NCBI GenBank assembly: GCA_963693085.1
Contig: OY856413.1
Location: 466,669,379-466,733,378, forward strand
Source: Alisma plantago-aquatica
Taxonomy: Eukaryota; Streptophyta; Magnoliopsida; Alismatales; Alismataceae
DNA length: 64,000 nucleotides
Reading direction: 5' to 3'
Part shown: piece after piece, positions 23,661-34,497 of the stretch
Layout of the letters: the number at the start of each line of letters is the position of its first letter
How positions within the stretch are numbered: the stretch's first letter is position 1
Notes under the pieces: generated by a model
What the model was told of the DNA's origin: nothing
Databases searched by the model: none
The model's input: the letters and a program-made list of their open reading frames with translations, nothing else
Translations under genes and position numbers: made by a program

Positions 23661-24554
23661 TGATTGTCCTCAATCAATTTTTTAAAACTTTGTTTGTGAT
23701 ACTTCTTCTTAACCGGTATAGTTTTCAAACAAAGGGTTTGAGCGAGTATTGAGATGTCTTAAAGAGAATACTACCTGACCACGAACAACAGACTTTACTT
23801 TTCCTGTCTTATTTAAGCAAAATTTTCTTTTCAGCTTCGGCGAGACTAGGGTGCATGATTTCGAAGTTAGCTTTCACACCAAACAACTTTTTGGGAACAG
23901 AAAGTTGTGTGTTTGGGTAGGCTTAAGGCTTTTTGGGTTTTTCTTGTTTCCCATCAGTCCATCCAGGTATGGTTCCGTTAGCGGGCAAGTGGTCCCTGCA
24001 GTCCAAGCCAGTTGGCTTTAGAGCAGTGATTTCACATCCTACGTACCACTGCCCCGGATCTACCATGCCTAAAGATGGGTACTTTTGGAAAACAAGTGTG
24101 TATATTATTTTAATTTTTTTTGGCACAACTCTCATGCTTTTATTCACTCTCATAAGGCTTTTCTCTCTTTTTTGGGGGGTTTTGTTGGGTAAGGGAAAAC
24201 AAGAGAAATTTTTGCTGTTTAGGCAGCTTTTTCCTTCTGCATACACGTCTCTTAGCTGTTGTGAGATTATTTTTTGAAATTTTTGGCATGGAAAGTCGTA
24301 GTCTTTTGTCATTTGAGGCTGCATTTTCAGAAAGACATAACAATACTTGCACCTCTTTGGACACAGAGAAAACAAGTTGGCGATAAGTCGTATCAGGTTT
24401 TTACTATAAAGTGTCTTTGTACATATGTATAGAGACAAAATAAGCAAAATTTATGTATGAGGCATGTATATGTGTATGTACACATGTTATAGAAAAAGAA
24501 CAAAAGGGGTGAAGTTCAAAAGACTTTTAGTACCTCCCTCACTGGTACATAGAA
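23661..24554 (-). other. Noncoding block between the two polypurine tracts of D
   Basis: This stretch of 0.9 kb follows the env-position gene. A minus-strand open frame covers 24447-23923 (174 codons; its first codon is TTG and the first ATG is about 40 codons in). It ends in a Lys/Pro-rich tail. I recognise no domain and regard it as probably noncoding, but it is the longest open frame in the block. Confidence 0.6.
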
Positions 24555-24569
24555 TCCCCCCCAAACTTA
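24555..24569 (-). other. Second polypurine-tract-like copy in D
   Basis: On the minus strand TAAGTTTGGGGGGGA repeats the core TAAGTTTGGGGG of the tract at 23640-23660. It lies about 60 bp after the end of the env-position gene. Confidence 0.7.
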
Positions 24570-24631
24570 CTCCACACTCTGTCCCAGAGTTGTGAAGTAG
24601 ATAAGGCAGGGTAATGTTAACTCAGTGAGGG

Positions 24632-26029
24632 TTAGCTGGTGAGCGCGCCTTTGCCAGATAGAAGCTCCCACACATATTCTTCGTGTTTGCTATGCTAGTC
24701 GATGTGGTGGAGGTGGTCAGGCATCTCTTGATTTGATATCCATTCCAGTATGAAGATGCCACAGTCGTTGGATAAAGGAATTTTTTGTGGACTGCGGTGG
24801 CAGAACTGAATCCATTTGCTAGCTGTTGTCTCTAGGAATGGTTGTATCAGCACCACCACCTCCTCATAGTATTTTCATACTAAGCACTTGAGGGATGTCA
24901 ACGCTGTCGATGTACACTGTACCGGATGATCTTTGTTGCTGTCCGAGCTGTTGTAGAAGATTCCTGCTCGTTGGTTAGTGTACATCGTCAGGAGTGTCCA
25001 GTGGTTGTAGTGCAGGATAGGTAGGAAGATGGTGCGTGGAACCCTGCACTGTAACTCTGCCAGAAAAGATTGCTTCACTCCTGACTCATCGGTAAGGCAG
25101 ATGTCATTGAACAACATTGGATGGGCTATGTATGCATGTTCAAGCTTTCGTTGTAGTATCTGGATGTAGGCGGCAACCACTGATATCTCCATACATCCTC
25201 TGTCTTTCACCATGTCCCTTAAGTCATCAACTGGGACTATGACAATGCCTGCCTCGTAGATGACGTTTGCGAGTGTTGAATCATCTAACTTCTGTAGGAT
25301 GTTGTTGACATGTTCTGTTGTTAATGTTGAGCATGCAAAACGGTCAAAGTTACTGATCAACTGTTCTTCATAATCAGGAGAAGCGGTGCCTTCTTTAGAG
25401 AATAATTCTTGCAGAATCCCCATCTGCTTCCCTACTTCGTAGATGTCTGTACTTATCTCGGCTTCTCCCTTTGTAGGGCTGCTGGGAGTGGAAGATATGT
25501 TTTCCTGATCGCTATCCAGCAACCTTTTAGGTATGCCTACGTCTAGGAAATAACGCTTGTCCTTGATCAGCAACAGTGCATATATGCTTCTGAGCTGGTA
25601 GAAGTTTTGGCTCTGGAGTTGCCTTAAGAATATGAAGATATGTATCATCTCCATGGCTCGCAGGACTATAAAGGCGTTGTTTCCACTTCCCTCTTCTTCT
25701 TGGACTGGGAAGTCCCTCAGTGTAAAGAAATTCTAGATGTTGTTGTGGCATTGGATTCCATTCTTAATAACACGGTGGAGACACAGTGGGAGTAGCCTCA
25801 GATGTTTGTCCTCGGGGTGTACAAAAGTGTTGCATGTGCGTGGGACCTCTTTGTTGTAGCAGCTGAGAAGTTGAACATCATGACTACAGAGGTCAACAAT
25901 GCACATGAACCAATTCTTTCGATGTTTGTAGGGGGCCAACACCAGGTTTGGGATGTGCTCTTCAATGTGCTCTAGCATACTGGCCACTTGTGTAGATTCA
26001 TACAAACCCCTCATCAGTCTTCTCGCCAA
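24632..26029 (-). pseudogene. Ulp1/SENP-like (C48) cysteine protease domain at the end of the D env-position gene
   Basis: C48 enzymes cleave SUMO or related ubiquitin-like proteins from targets. In one phase from 26029 the frame meets a stop at 25733, runs again 25654-24875, meets another stop, and continues in phase to TAA at 24632-24634. The catalytic region shows VPRTIFLPILHYNHWTLL, where the His-Trp pair matches the Ulp1 histidine. IFYNSSDS follows, at the place of the usual Tyr-Asp-Ser-Leu. Then comes NDCGIF (codons 24752-24769), the hallmark Cys motif. Asn replaces the usual catalytic Asp, and another stop lies at 24695-24697, so this copy is inactive. The protein between 26029 and 25733 is not recognised. 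Known C48 domains occur in some plant DNA transposons; here the domain is fused or adjacent to ORF-1 of an LTR element. Confidence 0.78.
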
Positions 26030-26777
26030 GGCCAGGGTGGCGTTGTAGATCGTCTATCGGTCTGTCCTAGCACCTACGTTCTCTATCACAGTGCCTTGTA
26101 GGACCCTGAACAGCTTCTTTCCAACAACGGCTGGGGAGCGGAATATGCTTCTTCGCACTCCCCGTTGTACTAAAAAGTAGTCGTCGCTCTAGATGACTTC
26201 TTCTTCGTCAGCCTGCGACCTCAGGACCTTATTCAGCAGCTTCTGGTCCCTGATCGTCAGGTATCCGATGGCCCTTCTATCGAAGTCTGCCATCTCAAAA
26301 GAAGGTATCTCTGACGGCACAGAGAATTCATATGTCGTCGAGCTTTTTCCTCTGGGGGGGTGTCTTTGGTTGGCGGCATAGATGTCCCCCCCCCTTCTCC
26401 CTCCGATTCATCAGAAGAATCCTCCCTTATGCTGACTGATTCATCATTGTCTTTGGCTTCATCAAGGGAGGTGGAGTGAGCGAATTCATCTACGCCTCGG
26501 GAGCTTTCCTCTCCTGCTGGAGACCCGTAGGCCCACTTGAAGAAGACAACGCACCAGAAGTAGAGGGTGTAGATGAGGAGGGTGCAGATCCTGAGCCTGG
26601 GGGCGACAGAGACCTCCTCTACTGCCGTGGGCGTGGATGGTCGTCCACCCTGTTTAGCCTCTCCTCGATCATGTCAAGGTGCTAGAGGGCCTGCTGCAGT
26701 GTGGCATTGAGTGCCTCTAGTTGGTTGGGAAGGCCAACTAGAGTCAGCAGTTGCTGCTCCTGGCTATTCAGTCTCTG
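26030..26777 (-). pseudogene. Middle of the D env-position gene (coiled-coil and low-complexity linker)
   Basis: Just after the candidate intron acceptor (26777 downward) the same phase reads QRLNSQEQQLLTLVGL and a Leu/Gln-rich stretch likely to form a coiled coil. A Ser/Pro/acidic region with several stops follows. A phase change to that of the protease domain occurs somewhere in this block. I recognise no domain. Confidence 0.55.
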
Positions 26778-26837
26778 CTGGAAAATAGAAAACTTGCGGG
26801 TTAGCGAAGTAAAAGTAGTTGAGTTACTTCATGTTAC
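26778..26837 (-). other. Candidate 60-nt intron in the D env-position gene
   Basis: On the minus strand the sequence after GAG begins GTAACATG and ends TTTTCTATTTTCCAG. A CTAAC branch-point-like site and a pyrimidine-rich stretch precede the acceptor. Removing it deletes an in-phase TGA and joins codons for Glu and Gln in phase 0. Sixty nucleotides is at the lower limit for plant introns, so this is an inference. Confidence 0.4.
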
Positions 26838-28700
26838 CTCTCGCAAGTGATCGAATTCATCCCCCAGCATCTTCCCGAGTGACGGAGGGGCTCCTGTAGA
26901 TCTCCCTCTCATCCTCGTAATGCTCCTCTCGCGTGAAGATCTACCCGATGAGTGCACTGTCTCACTCGGGGTAGTATCAATCTGGATTGTTCGTGAGGTA
27001 GTTTCTTCTAGGCGAGGTGTCAACACTTTTGCGGCTATCTCTACCTCACCTGCTTGTGGTGGTGGAGAGGGTTGTGGTGTGGGTGGATTTTGCTCCACCT
27101 CTTTGTTGTCAGCGACCTCCTCTACATCTGCCACAGGATACATCGGCGGTGGCGTCGGTGTAAGTTGAGCAGCTCTGAGCTCCATCTCAAGGATCTCGGC
27201 GAACGCCCCATTACTGGTGTCCAACTGCACCTCTTCTTCCACCACTGCGGGTGCCACAGAAGTTTCAGGAGTTGCGGCTATCTCTTCCGCGATAGCTCTC
27301 ATCAAGGCTAGCATGGTTGTCTCAGCCCCGGTTATCTCAGTGACCTCCACGATCGCCGGTATTTCTTCAGCCATGGTAGATGTTGTCACGGTTGTGGCTG
27401 GTATGGCAAGAGCGACGACATCTCTATTAATGGCTGTCGTCGGGGGCTCTAGAGCAGTGGGCGGCTCGGCAGGAGTTGTGGAAGATTTTTCCTGCCGCGT
27501 GTCGAGAGGAATTGGTTCTCCTCTTGTAGCCACCCTCTGTTGTATCCTTGTGGTGGTGGCGTAAGCTACTTCGACTACCATAGCTTCAATCTCTGCTATG
27601 GTGAAGACCAGCGTTTCTGCGTCGTAGGTGACGCGGAGAGGGAGTGGAAGGAGGGTGTTTGTTCTCACGAATTTGTAGAAGTAGCTTCGCCCCTCTTTCT
27701 TGATGATGTTGGCCCTCATGAGGAACTTGAGGTCGATCTTCTCATCGCCCCTTGTCCTTGAAAGACTGTGTGGTTCCTTTGGGTACCCCAACCCAACCGC
27801 AATCAAATTGATGATGCCACCCATGCAGTACTCCTTGGTGGCATCCTTTATGGGGTGTAGCCTATTCAGCAAGAAGCATCCAAGGTTGACCATATTGCCC
27901 TCCATCATGTGCCACATGAGATGGAGTTCTTCGTTATAGATGTTGCTTGATTCGTTCTTGCTGAAGAGCAGGCACACCACAAGCTTTTGCACTATTCTCT
28001 AGAAGTAGGAGTACACTGTCGCCACCTTGCTTCCCGGCTTGAATGATGACTCACCGGTTAGCTTTCTCTAGAGCTCCACCGGGTTGAACCCATCTCCTTC
28101 GGTGATCCTTGCACCGTTGTTAAGCAGTTCCTTCTCTGCGTCGCTGGAAGAGAAGATTTCATTGAGCAGCTTCTCAGAGATGACGTGCTCGGCATTGTAT
28201 AGCCGCCCTTGTAGTCTGTCTGCTCCGCCATAATATTTGATTTATTCGGGTTTATTCTGCACCCGGTGGAGAGATGACATGAACTCCCTAGTGAGTTCAG
28301 TGTAGGAAGCAGAGTGGCTGAAGCAGATCTTCCTCAGCCCTGCTACAGCTAGGACATTTTCTAGCGTGTCGAAAATGCCTAGCTGAAGGAAGGACGACTG
28401 GTGGCAGAATCTGCTCGGCCTATAGATTTTTTTTGCCAGTTCTGAGTATCGACGCCTGTGCTTATTGTCTTTGGGCACGAACCTGCCTGGTGTGTGATCT
28501 AAAGGTTCTACCACTACGGTTGAAGTTGTTGTTGGGGCCGTTACTTCTTCCATCCTTGGTCTCTTTTCGGCCGTGGATGGCCCAGCTGCTTGGACGTTTA
28601 GACGTTTCTGACCGACTGTCATAGCTTCTGTTGTGGCCTCGATGTCGATCCTCCGACCGTGTTCGTCAACTTAGATGACGGTTTGCTTGATGCGGGCCAT
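26838..28700 (-). pseudogene. ATHILA ORF-1 type part of the D env-position gene
   Basis: The likely start is ATG 28700 (MARIKQTVI), 6 nt after a TTACAG that resembles a splice acceptor. A TAA follows the ninth codon, and the frame continues in phase from 28622. ORF-1-like sequence includes LGIFDTLENVLAVAGL and YTELTREFMSSL, then a stop at 28242. Further on, in phase, HLMWHMMEGNMVNLGCFLLNRL aligns with the corresponding LFFLYQLLKRQECNWGAFFLQRV of element A. A Thr/Pro/Glu-rich disordered segment (27560-26920) leads to a basic Ser/Arg patch. There are no convincing transmembrane or signal sequences. At least two premature stops make it a pseudogene. Confidence 0.72.
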
Positions 28701-30323
28701 TTTCTGTAATTTATCAAACAAAAGTTAGTAATTGTTAATTCTGCTAAATGATTCACCTTGCCCGATATCGGGCGGTTGAGTTGTGTCACCCGATAACGGT
28801 TTGGTGATGTTAAAAATTGACTTTGATTACAATCAGTAAAACCCAATAGGGACAAATCGATATCGGTCATGGTTTTAACACTTAGGTCGAACGGTTGATA
28901 TACAGATATGCCCGATACGTGCTAGGATGGAAACATCGCACGATACACGTATCGTCTAGTAAGCTCGGTATCATCTGATAAAAGGGCGGCCCGATTTTAG
29001 TGCTGCCTATTATGATATGAGTTAAAACACCTTCGTTAACCAAACTGGTCGATACGCCTGTGTCGGGCAGAACGAGGTAGAACCCATACTGCCTTAAGGT
29101 TATCGTGCAACGCCTGATACGATATCTTGAAAAATAAAGGAGCATCGTGCGACACTATCAAATGATAGAAAACCTGATTTGTATCGTGCTATACACAAGA
29201 ACTAAGGTCTTTTGCTTGATATAGCTAGAGTACAAGGCATCCCGCGCGATACTAAACTATCGGGTTCGTGCTTGATAGATCAAAGTCACGCGATATGAAG
29301 CGCCCGATACGGTTGCTCCGAAAGAAAAGGTGTCGCCTGACATAAGAAACATGTGAGGCGGTATAAGACTGGGTGACACGGGCATTGCCCGATATAGGGT
29401 ATCGGGCAGGCGCGCATTAGACATGTGTCACGTGACACGGTCGAAAGTTTATCAGCTGACACAAATGTGTGTTGGGCGATACAAAGAAATCAACTAAACT
29501 TGTAAGTCCGATACGAAATGTGTGACACAAGGATCATGTTGGGCAAGACAAATGATATAGTTGTCGGGTTATACCTTTGTTTTATAAAGGTAGCCGCGCG
29601 ACACGGGAGCAGAGGCTAGGCTAGCCGATACGCAAGCAAAGAGAGAAATTATTGCACGATACGGGAGTAGGTGAGGAGTAAATGTCAGTGCCCGACACAG
29701 TTAAACCTCAGTTACTATATATATCAATCCAGGTCGGGGGTAAAACAGGTAAAATAGGGGCATGCGTCGGCCGAGGAGACAAATCATTCCCAAGACGAAT
29801 AGTAAAATCAGTCCCGTCTATTAAATCAAGGGTTATTACACATGCCGCCCGACACGGATGCTCGTTGCTCGGCGTATCGTACGACATGGCTTATTGCTAA
29901 GGTGTGATGCTCGATACGCAAGTTTGTTAGGGGCGTGTCCCGCGTTGTGCCCGGGTTCTTTGCCCGATATCGGCCAGGGAGAAATGCATCCTTGCCCGAT
30001 ACAAGTGCTTCAAACAAGATATATGATGAAAAACTAAAATCAAAGTGAAGGAAAAAGCAATTGATGGGTAAAACATCATTGGCCTAAGGTGAAGCTCCCA
30101 GCCTCAGATAGTATTACTCATCAAAGCTTATAAAATCGAGCGGTGGCCCATAAAATAGAAGAGTTTGAGCATGTGGCGCATGCACTGACTCAAGCCTTAT
30201 TACAATCATAATGTTTTTCTTACAGGAAAGAAAATAATGTCCTATTCTAAGAAAAGTAAAAACTCGGGCTGCCTCCCGAGGAGTGTTGTAGTTAGCGTCG
30301 TCAGCTCGACAACTTCAGATCCT
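28701..30323 (-). other. Pol-env spacer of D, rich in CCCGATA / TATCGGG motifs
   Basis: This stretch of 1.6 kb has no convincing gene. It contains dozens of CCCGATA-like units, including the perfect 14-bp palindrome GCCCGATATCGGGC at 28760-28773 and a facing pair TGCCCGATA...TATCGGGCA near 29384-29410. The same motif is enriched in D's LTRs. Position and pattern parallel the dyad array at 4855-5375 in A. Confidence 0.8.
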
Positions 30324-31719
30324 TCACTTTGTGTCTTCAGCTATTTCCACATCCTGCAAACTTATCTCTGACCTTCTTACGAACACTTCATCTTCATAGT
30401 ACCTTTTTACTATGTGCATGTTCACTGGAAAAACTTTGGATGGATCGTCTTTATCATACAGCTCCATCATTCCTGATGGATATATCTTTGCTACGGTGAA
30501 GGGTCCAGACCACCTTGTTTGCAGCTTACCTGGAAAAAGACAAATAGGGGATTTAAATAATAAAACCTTGTCACCTTCACTCACATCCTTTTTCCTCAGG
30601 TGGGCATCATGCCACACCTGGTCCTCTGCTTATAAATCCTTGCATTCTCAGAGGCATGTATTCTCAACTCTTCGAGTTCCTATAACTGTATATATCTTTT
30701 CTCCCCTACCTTCTCCAGATCTATATTCAAGAACTTAATTGCCCAAAGAGCCTTGTGTTCCAGCTCTAAGGGTAGATGACAGGATTTCCCAAAAATCAAC
30801 TTGTAAGGGGTAGTGCCAATGGGTGCCTTATATGCAGTCTTGTAGGCCCAAAGAGCGTCATCAAGCTTCATCGACCAGTCTTTCTGCGTGCGATTGACAG
30901 TTTTTTCTAAAATCTGCTTAATCTGTCTATTCGAAACCTCCACCTGCCTAGAAGTTTGAGGGTTATAGGGTGTAGCGACCTTGTGCTTGACCCCATACTT
31001 CCGCAGGAGTGCTTCAAATTTTTTTCCCCGAAATGTGATCCACCATCACTTATCACAGTACGAGGTACTCCAAAGCGAGGGAAGATAGTTTTCTCAAACA
31101 ACTTGATCACAGATTTGGAGTCGCAAGTTTGGGTGGCAACCGCTTCTACCCATTTAGACACATAGTCCACCGCGACTAAAATGTATTGAAATCCTTTTTA
31201 TGGGGGAAAGGGACCCATATAGTCTATTCCCCAGACATCAAAAATCTCGACTTCGACCCAGTTGGCCATAGGCATCTCATTTCTTCTTCCAATGTTTCAT
31301 GTCGATTGGCATTCTTTACAAACCTTTACATAATTTGCAGCATCTTTGAACAACGAGGGCTAGTAAAACCCTGATTGCAACACCTTAGCAGCGGTCCTTT
31401 CGCTCCCCAGATGTCCTCCATATGGTGAGGCATGGCATTCTTTCAGAATGTTTGGCACTTCTTCTTCAGGAATACACCTCCTATACAGGTTATCTATGCA
31501 TCTTCTAAAGAGAAGGGGATCATCCCAATAGTAATTCTTTACATCCAAAAAGAGTTTCTTCTTTTGATTGTATGTTATATCAGGAGGTAACTCCCCGCAG
31601 GCAAGATAATTACAAATATCTGCAAACCATGGCAAATCCTCATCTTTGGTTTCTACCATTAGCAAGGCCTCATCTACATAGTTATCGTTGATAGGTGGCT
31701 CCGTCTTGTCTTCGACTAT
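30324..31719 (-). pseudogene. Integrase of element D, with stops and frameshifts
   Basis: Order on the minus strand: the zinc-binding region begins at [15 protein letters not shown], followed by a stop at 31360. A Cys pair follows. The catalytic core has [22 protein letters not shown] (near 31040-31080) and the Glu in [15 protein letters not shown] (30943 onward). The phase changes between the second Asp and the Glu, and again before the C-terminal segment 30617-30324 (VSEGDKVLLFKSPICLFPGKL, TRWSGPFTVAK). It closely resembles the integrase of A but cannot be translated as one protein. Confidence 0.87.
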
Positions 31720-32271
31720 AATCCTTGATAAGTGATCGGCTACTACATTTTCCGCACCCTTCTTATCAATGATCTCATGGTCGAACTCCTGGAGTAGTAA
31801 AGCCCACCTTAGCAGTCTGGGCTTAGTATCCTTTTTCTGCATAAGATATCATATCGCCCCATGGTCGGTGTAGACCTTTACCTTTATTCCAATTAGATAC
31901 AATATGAACTTGTCGAAAGCAAAAACAATAGCAAGCATTTCCTTCTCTATTGTCATGTAATTTACCTATGCTTCGTCCAGAGTACGACTGGCATAGCAAA
32001 TGACATGGTGCCTTTTGTCCTTTTTCTGTCCCAGGACTGCTCCTACAGCATAGTCACTGGCATCGCACATTAATTCAAAAGGTAGCTCCCAATCCGGAGC
32101 CTGAAGGATAGGTGGAGAAATAAGTGCATCTTTCAAGGCCTGAAAATCATTTAGACAATCATTAGAGAAATCGAACTCAACATCCTTAACCAGAAGACTT
32201 GACAACAGTTTTGAGATCTTCGAGAAGTCTTTTATGAATCTTCGATAATAACCAGCGTGCCCGAGAAAACT
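31720..32271 (-). pseudogene. RNase H of element D
   Basis: [21 protein letters not shown] holds the first catalytic Asp (frame 32205-31966). It is followed by a stop, then [18 protein letters not shown] and the end motif [11 protein letters not shown] (frame 31842 onward). It is in phase with RT upstream but separated from it by a stop at 32272-32274. Confidence 0.85.
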
Positions 32272-33093
32272 TCACACTCCAGTTATAGATTTTGGTGGAG
32301 GTAGTTTAGATATAGCTTCGACCTTGCTCACATCTACCTCGATACCTCTTCTCAAGACTTTATGCCCTAGTACTATGCCTTCTCGTACCATGAAGTGGCA
32401 CTTATCCCAGTTGAGGACCAAATTCTTCGCTTTACAGCGCTGCAGGACCAGAGAGAGGTTTTTCAGACAAGCATAAAAGTCCTTCCCATAGACAGAGAAA
32501 TCATCCATGAAAACTTCCACGATGTCTTCCAGAAAATCCGAAAACATCGAGATCATGCAACGCTGAAACGTTGTTGGGGCATTGCACAATCCGAATGGCA
32601 TCCTTCGGAAGGCATAAGTACCATAGAGACAAGTAAAAGTGATTTTTTCTTGATCATCCGGCAAGATAAGGACTTGGTAAAACCCAGAAAAACCATCCAA
32701 AAAGAAAAAATAATCATGACGTGCTAATCTCTCCAAAACTTGGTCAATGAAAGGAAGCAGATAATGATCTTTTTTTGTGGCTTGGTTCAGCTTCCGATAA
32801 TCAACGCACATTCTCCATCTGGTGACCGTCCGGATTGCTACTTCATCGCCTTTTTCACCTTTCACAACTGTTATGCCTCCTTTCTTCAGTACCACATGGA
32901 TGGGACTCACCCAGTTACTATCGCTGATTGGGTAAATAATTCCTACATCCCTCAGTTTGATCACTTCTTTCTTCACAACTTTTTTTAGCATCTGGTTCAA
33001 CTTTCTCTGGGGTTGAGTCAGGGGTTTAGTAGATTCTTCCAAATTAATGCGATGCATGCATAGCACAGGGCTAAGACCTTTGATATCCTCTAC
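32272..33093 (-). pseudogene. Reverse transcriptase of element D
   Basis: Motifs in order: [66 protein letters not shown] and catalytic [12 protein letters not shown]. The domain is nearly intact from 33066 to 32272. It is in phase with the protease upstream, with one nonsense codon (33094-33096) between them. It is very similar to the RT of A. Confidence 0.9.
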
Positions 33094-34392
33094 CTAATAT
33101 CCTATGGCCTGGCTATGGAGCCTCAACTCCTCGAGAAGCCTTTCCAATTGATCCTTCATCAGACAGGCATTAACGATGACTGGATTTCTCCCTTCTTGAT
33201 CTAGAAATTCATACTTTAAACCTTCAGGCATCTGTTTCAGCTCTAGCTTAGCCTTAGGTGCCTTTTCTTCTGGTGTCTCTTCTAGAGAGGCAAACTTAAC
33301 TATTTCTATTACCTCCTCCTCGTCGCTTAGATCTTCATCAAGTCGATTTAGATAGTCAAGGATCTTGAAAACCTTTGGATCTTCAGAATCAGAGTCTTGA
33401 TTTCTCAATGCTCTCACAAGCGGGTCTACCATTGTGAAATCTTCCTCTACTTCTTCACAAAACTTATTGTAGCTTTCTACGAAGTAAGCAGATTCTAGCA
33501 GGGACGGTCCTTTCATAGAATCCTTTACTTTGAAATCTAAGTGATCGTTTCCGACCCTCAGAGTGATGATTCCTTCGGCAACATCAATTAACGCTCTTCC
33601 TGTAGCCAAGAAGGGGCGTCCAAAGATGATAGGACAGTTAGGGTCCTCCACAGTGTCAATGATCACAATGTCGCAAGGAATGAAGAATCTTCCTACATGG
33701 ATCGGAACATCCTCAACAACTCCTACAGGTCTTTTGAAGGTATGGTCCGCCAGTTCGATCCTCATGTTGGTCTTGACCATATCAGTCAAACACAAACGTT
33801 GCGCAAGGCTTAGGGGCATAAGGCTGATGCTAGCCCCTAAATCAGTAAGACCTTTCCGTTCGATGTTATCTCCAATAGCAAAAGGAATAGTGAAAGCCCC
33901 TAGATCCTTCTTCTTGGTAGGTAAATCCGCTTTCACAAAAGCAGAAGGTATACTAGCTAGGTGCACTGTCTCGATCGTTCCTCCTCTTTTCTTCTTGGTG
34001 ATCAGATCCTTGAAAAACTTGGCGTATGTCGGCATTTCCTCTAAAGCATCCAAAAAGGGTACTTCAAGGTGAAGCTTCTTTACTGACTCCATAAACCTCT
34101 CGTAATGTTTCTTAAGATGTGCCTTTATGAGTTTGTAAGGGAAAGGCAATCTTGGAGAGTGAGGACTTCGTTTACTGAACATGTCCTCTATAGATCTTGT
34201 TTCTGGCTCCCTAACATGAGCTTGTTGGTTCTCTTCCTCTGTTGGGTTCTCTGCCGTAATATTTGGTTTAGGTTCCTCGGGTCTGGCCGCTTCAGAGCGT
34301 TCTACTATCTTCCCTGATCTAAGCACCGCCATTTTAGTAGATTCAGTGTTGGAAGGTATCTTACTCGAGGGATTCTTTATTAACTCGGCCAT
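33094..34392 (-). pseudogene. Aspartic protease and linker of element D
   Basis: The protease would cut the polyprotein. The active-site region reads GLTDLGASISLMPLS, with Asp-Leu-Gly-Ala instead of the more common Asp-Ser/Thr-Gly-Ala. This variant fits Athila proteases as I know them. PIIFGRPFLATGRALIDV follows. The N-terminal part is a charged linker. The ATG at 34392 is probably internal, because the same phase is open upstream before a stop at 34393-34395. Confidence 0.85.
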
Positions 34393-34497
34393 CTAGGCCA
34401 GCTGCTGATCTATTTGGTGTTGGCGCGCTTGCATATCCGCCATTTGAACCTGCATCGTATTCAGAACCCCTGAATTGGACAGCGCGCTTTGTGCCAG

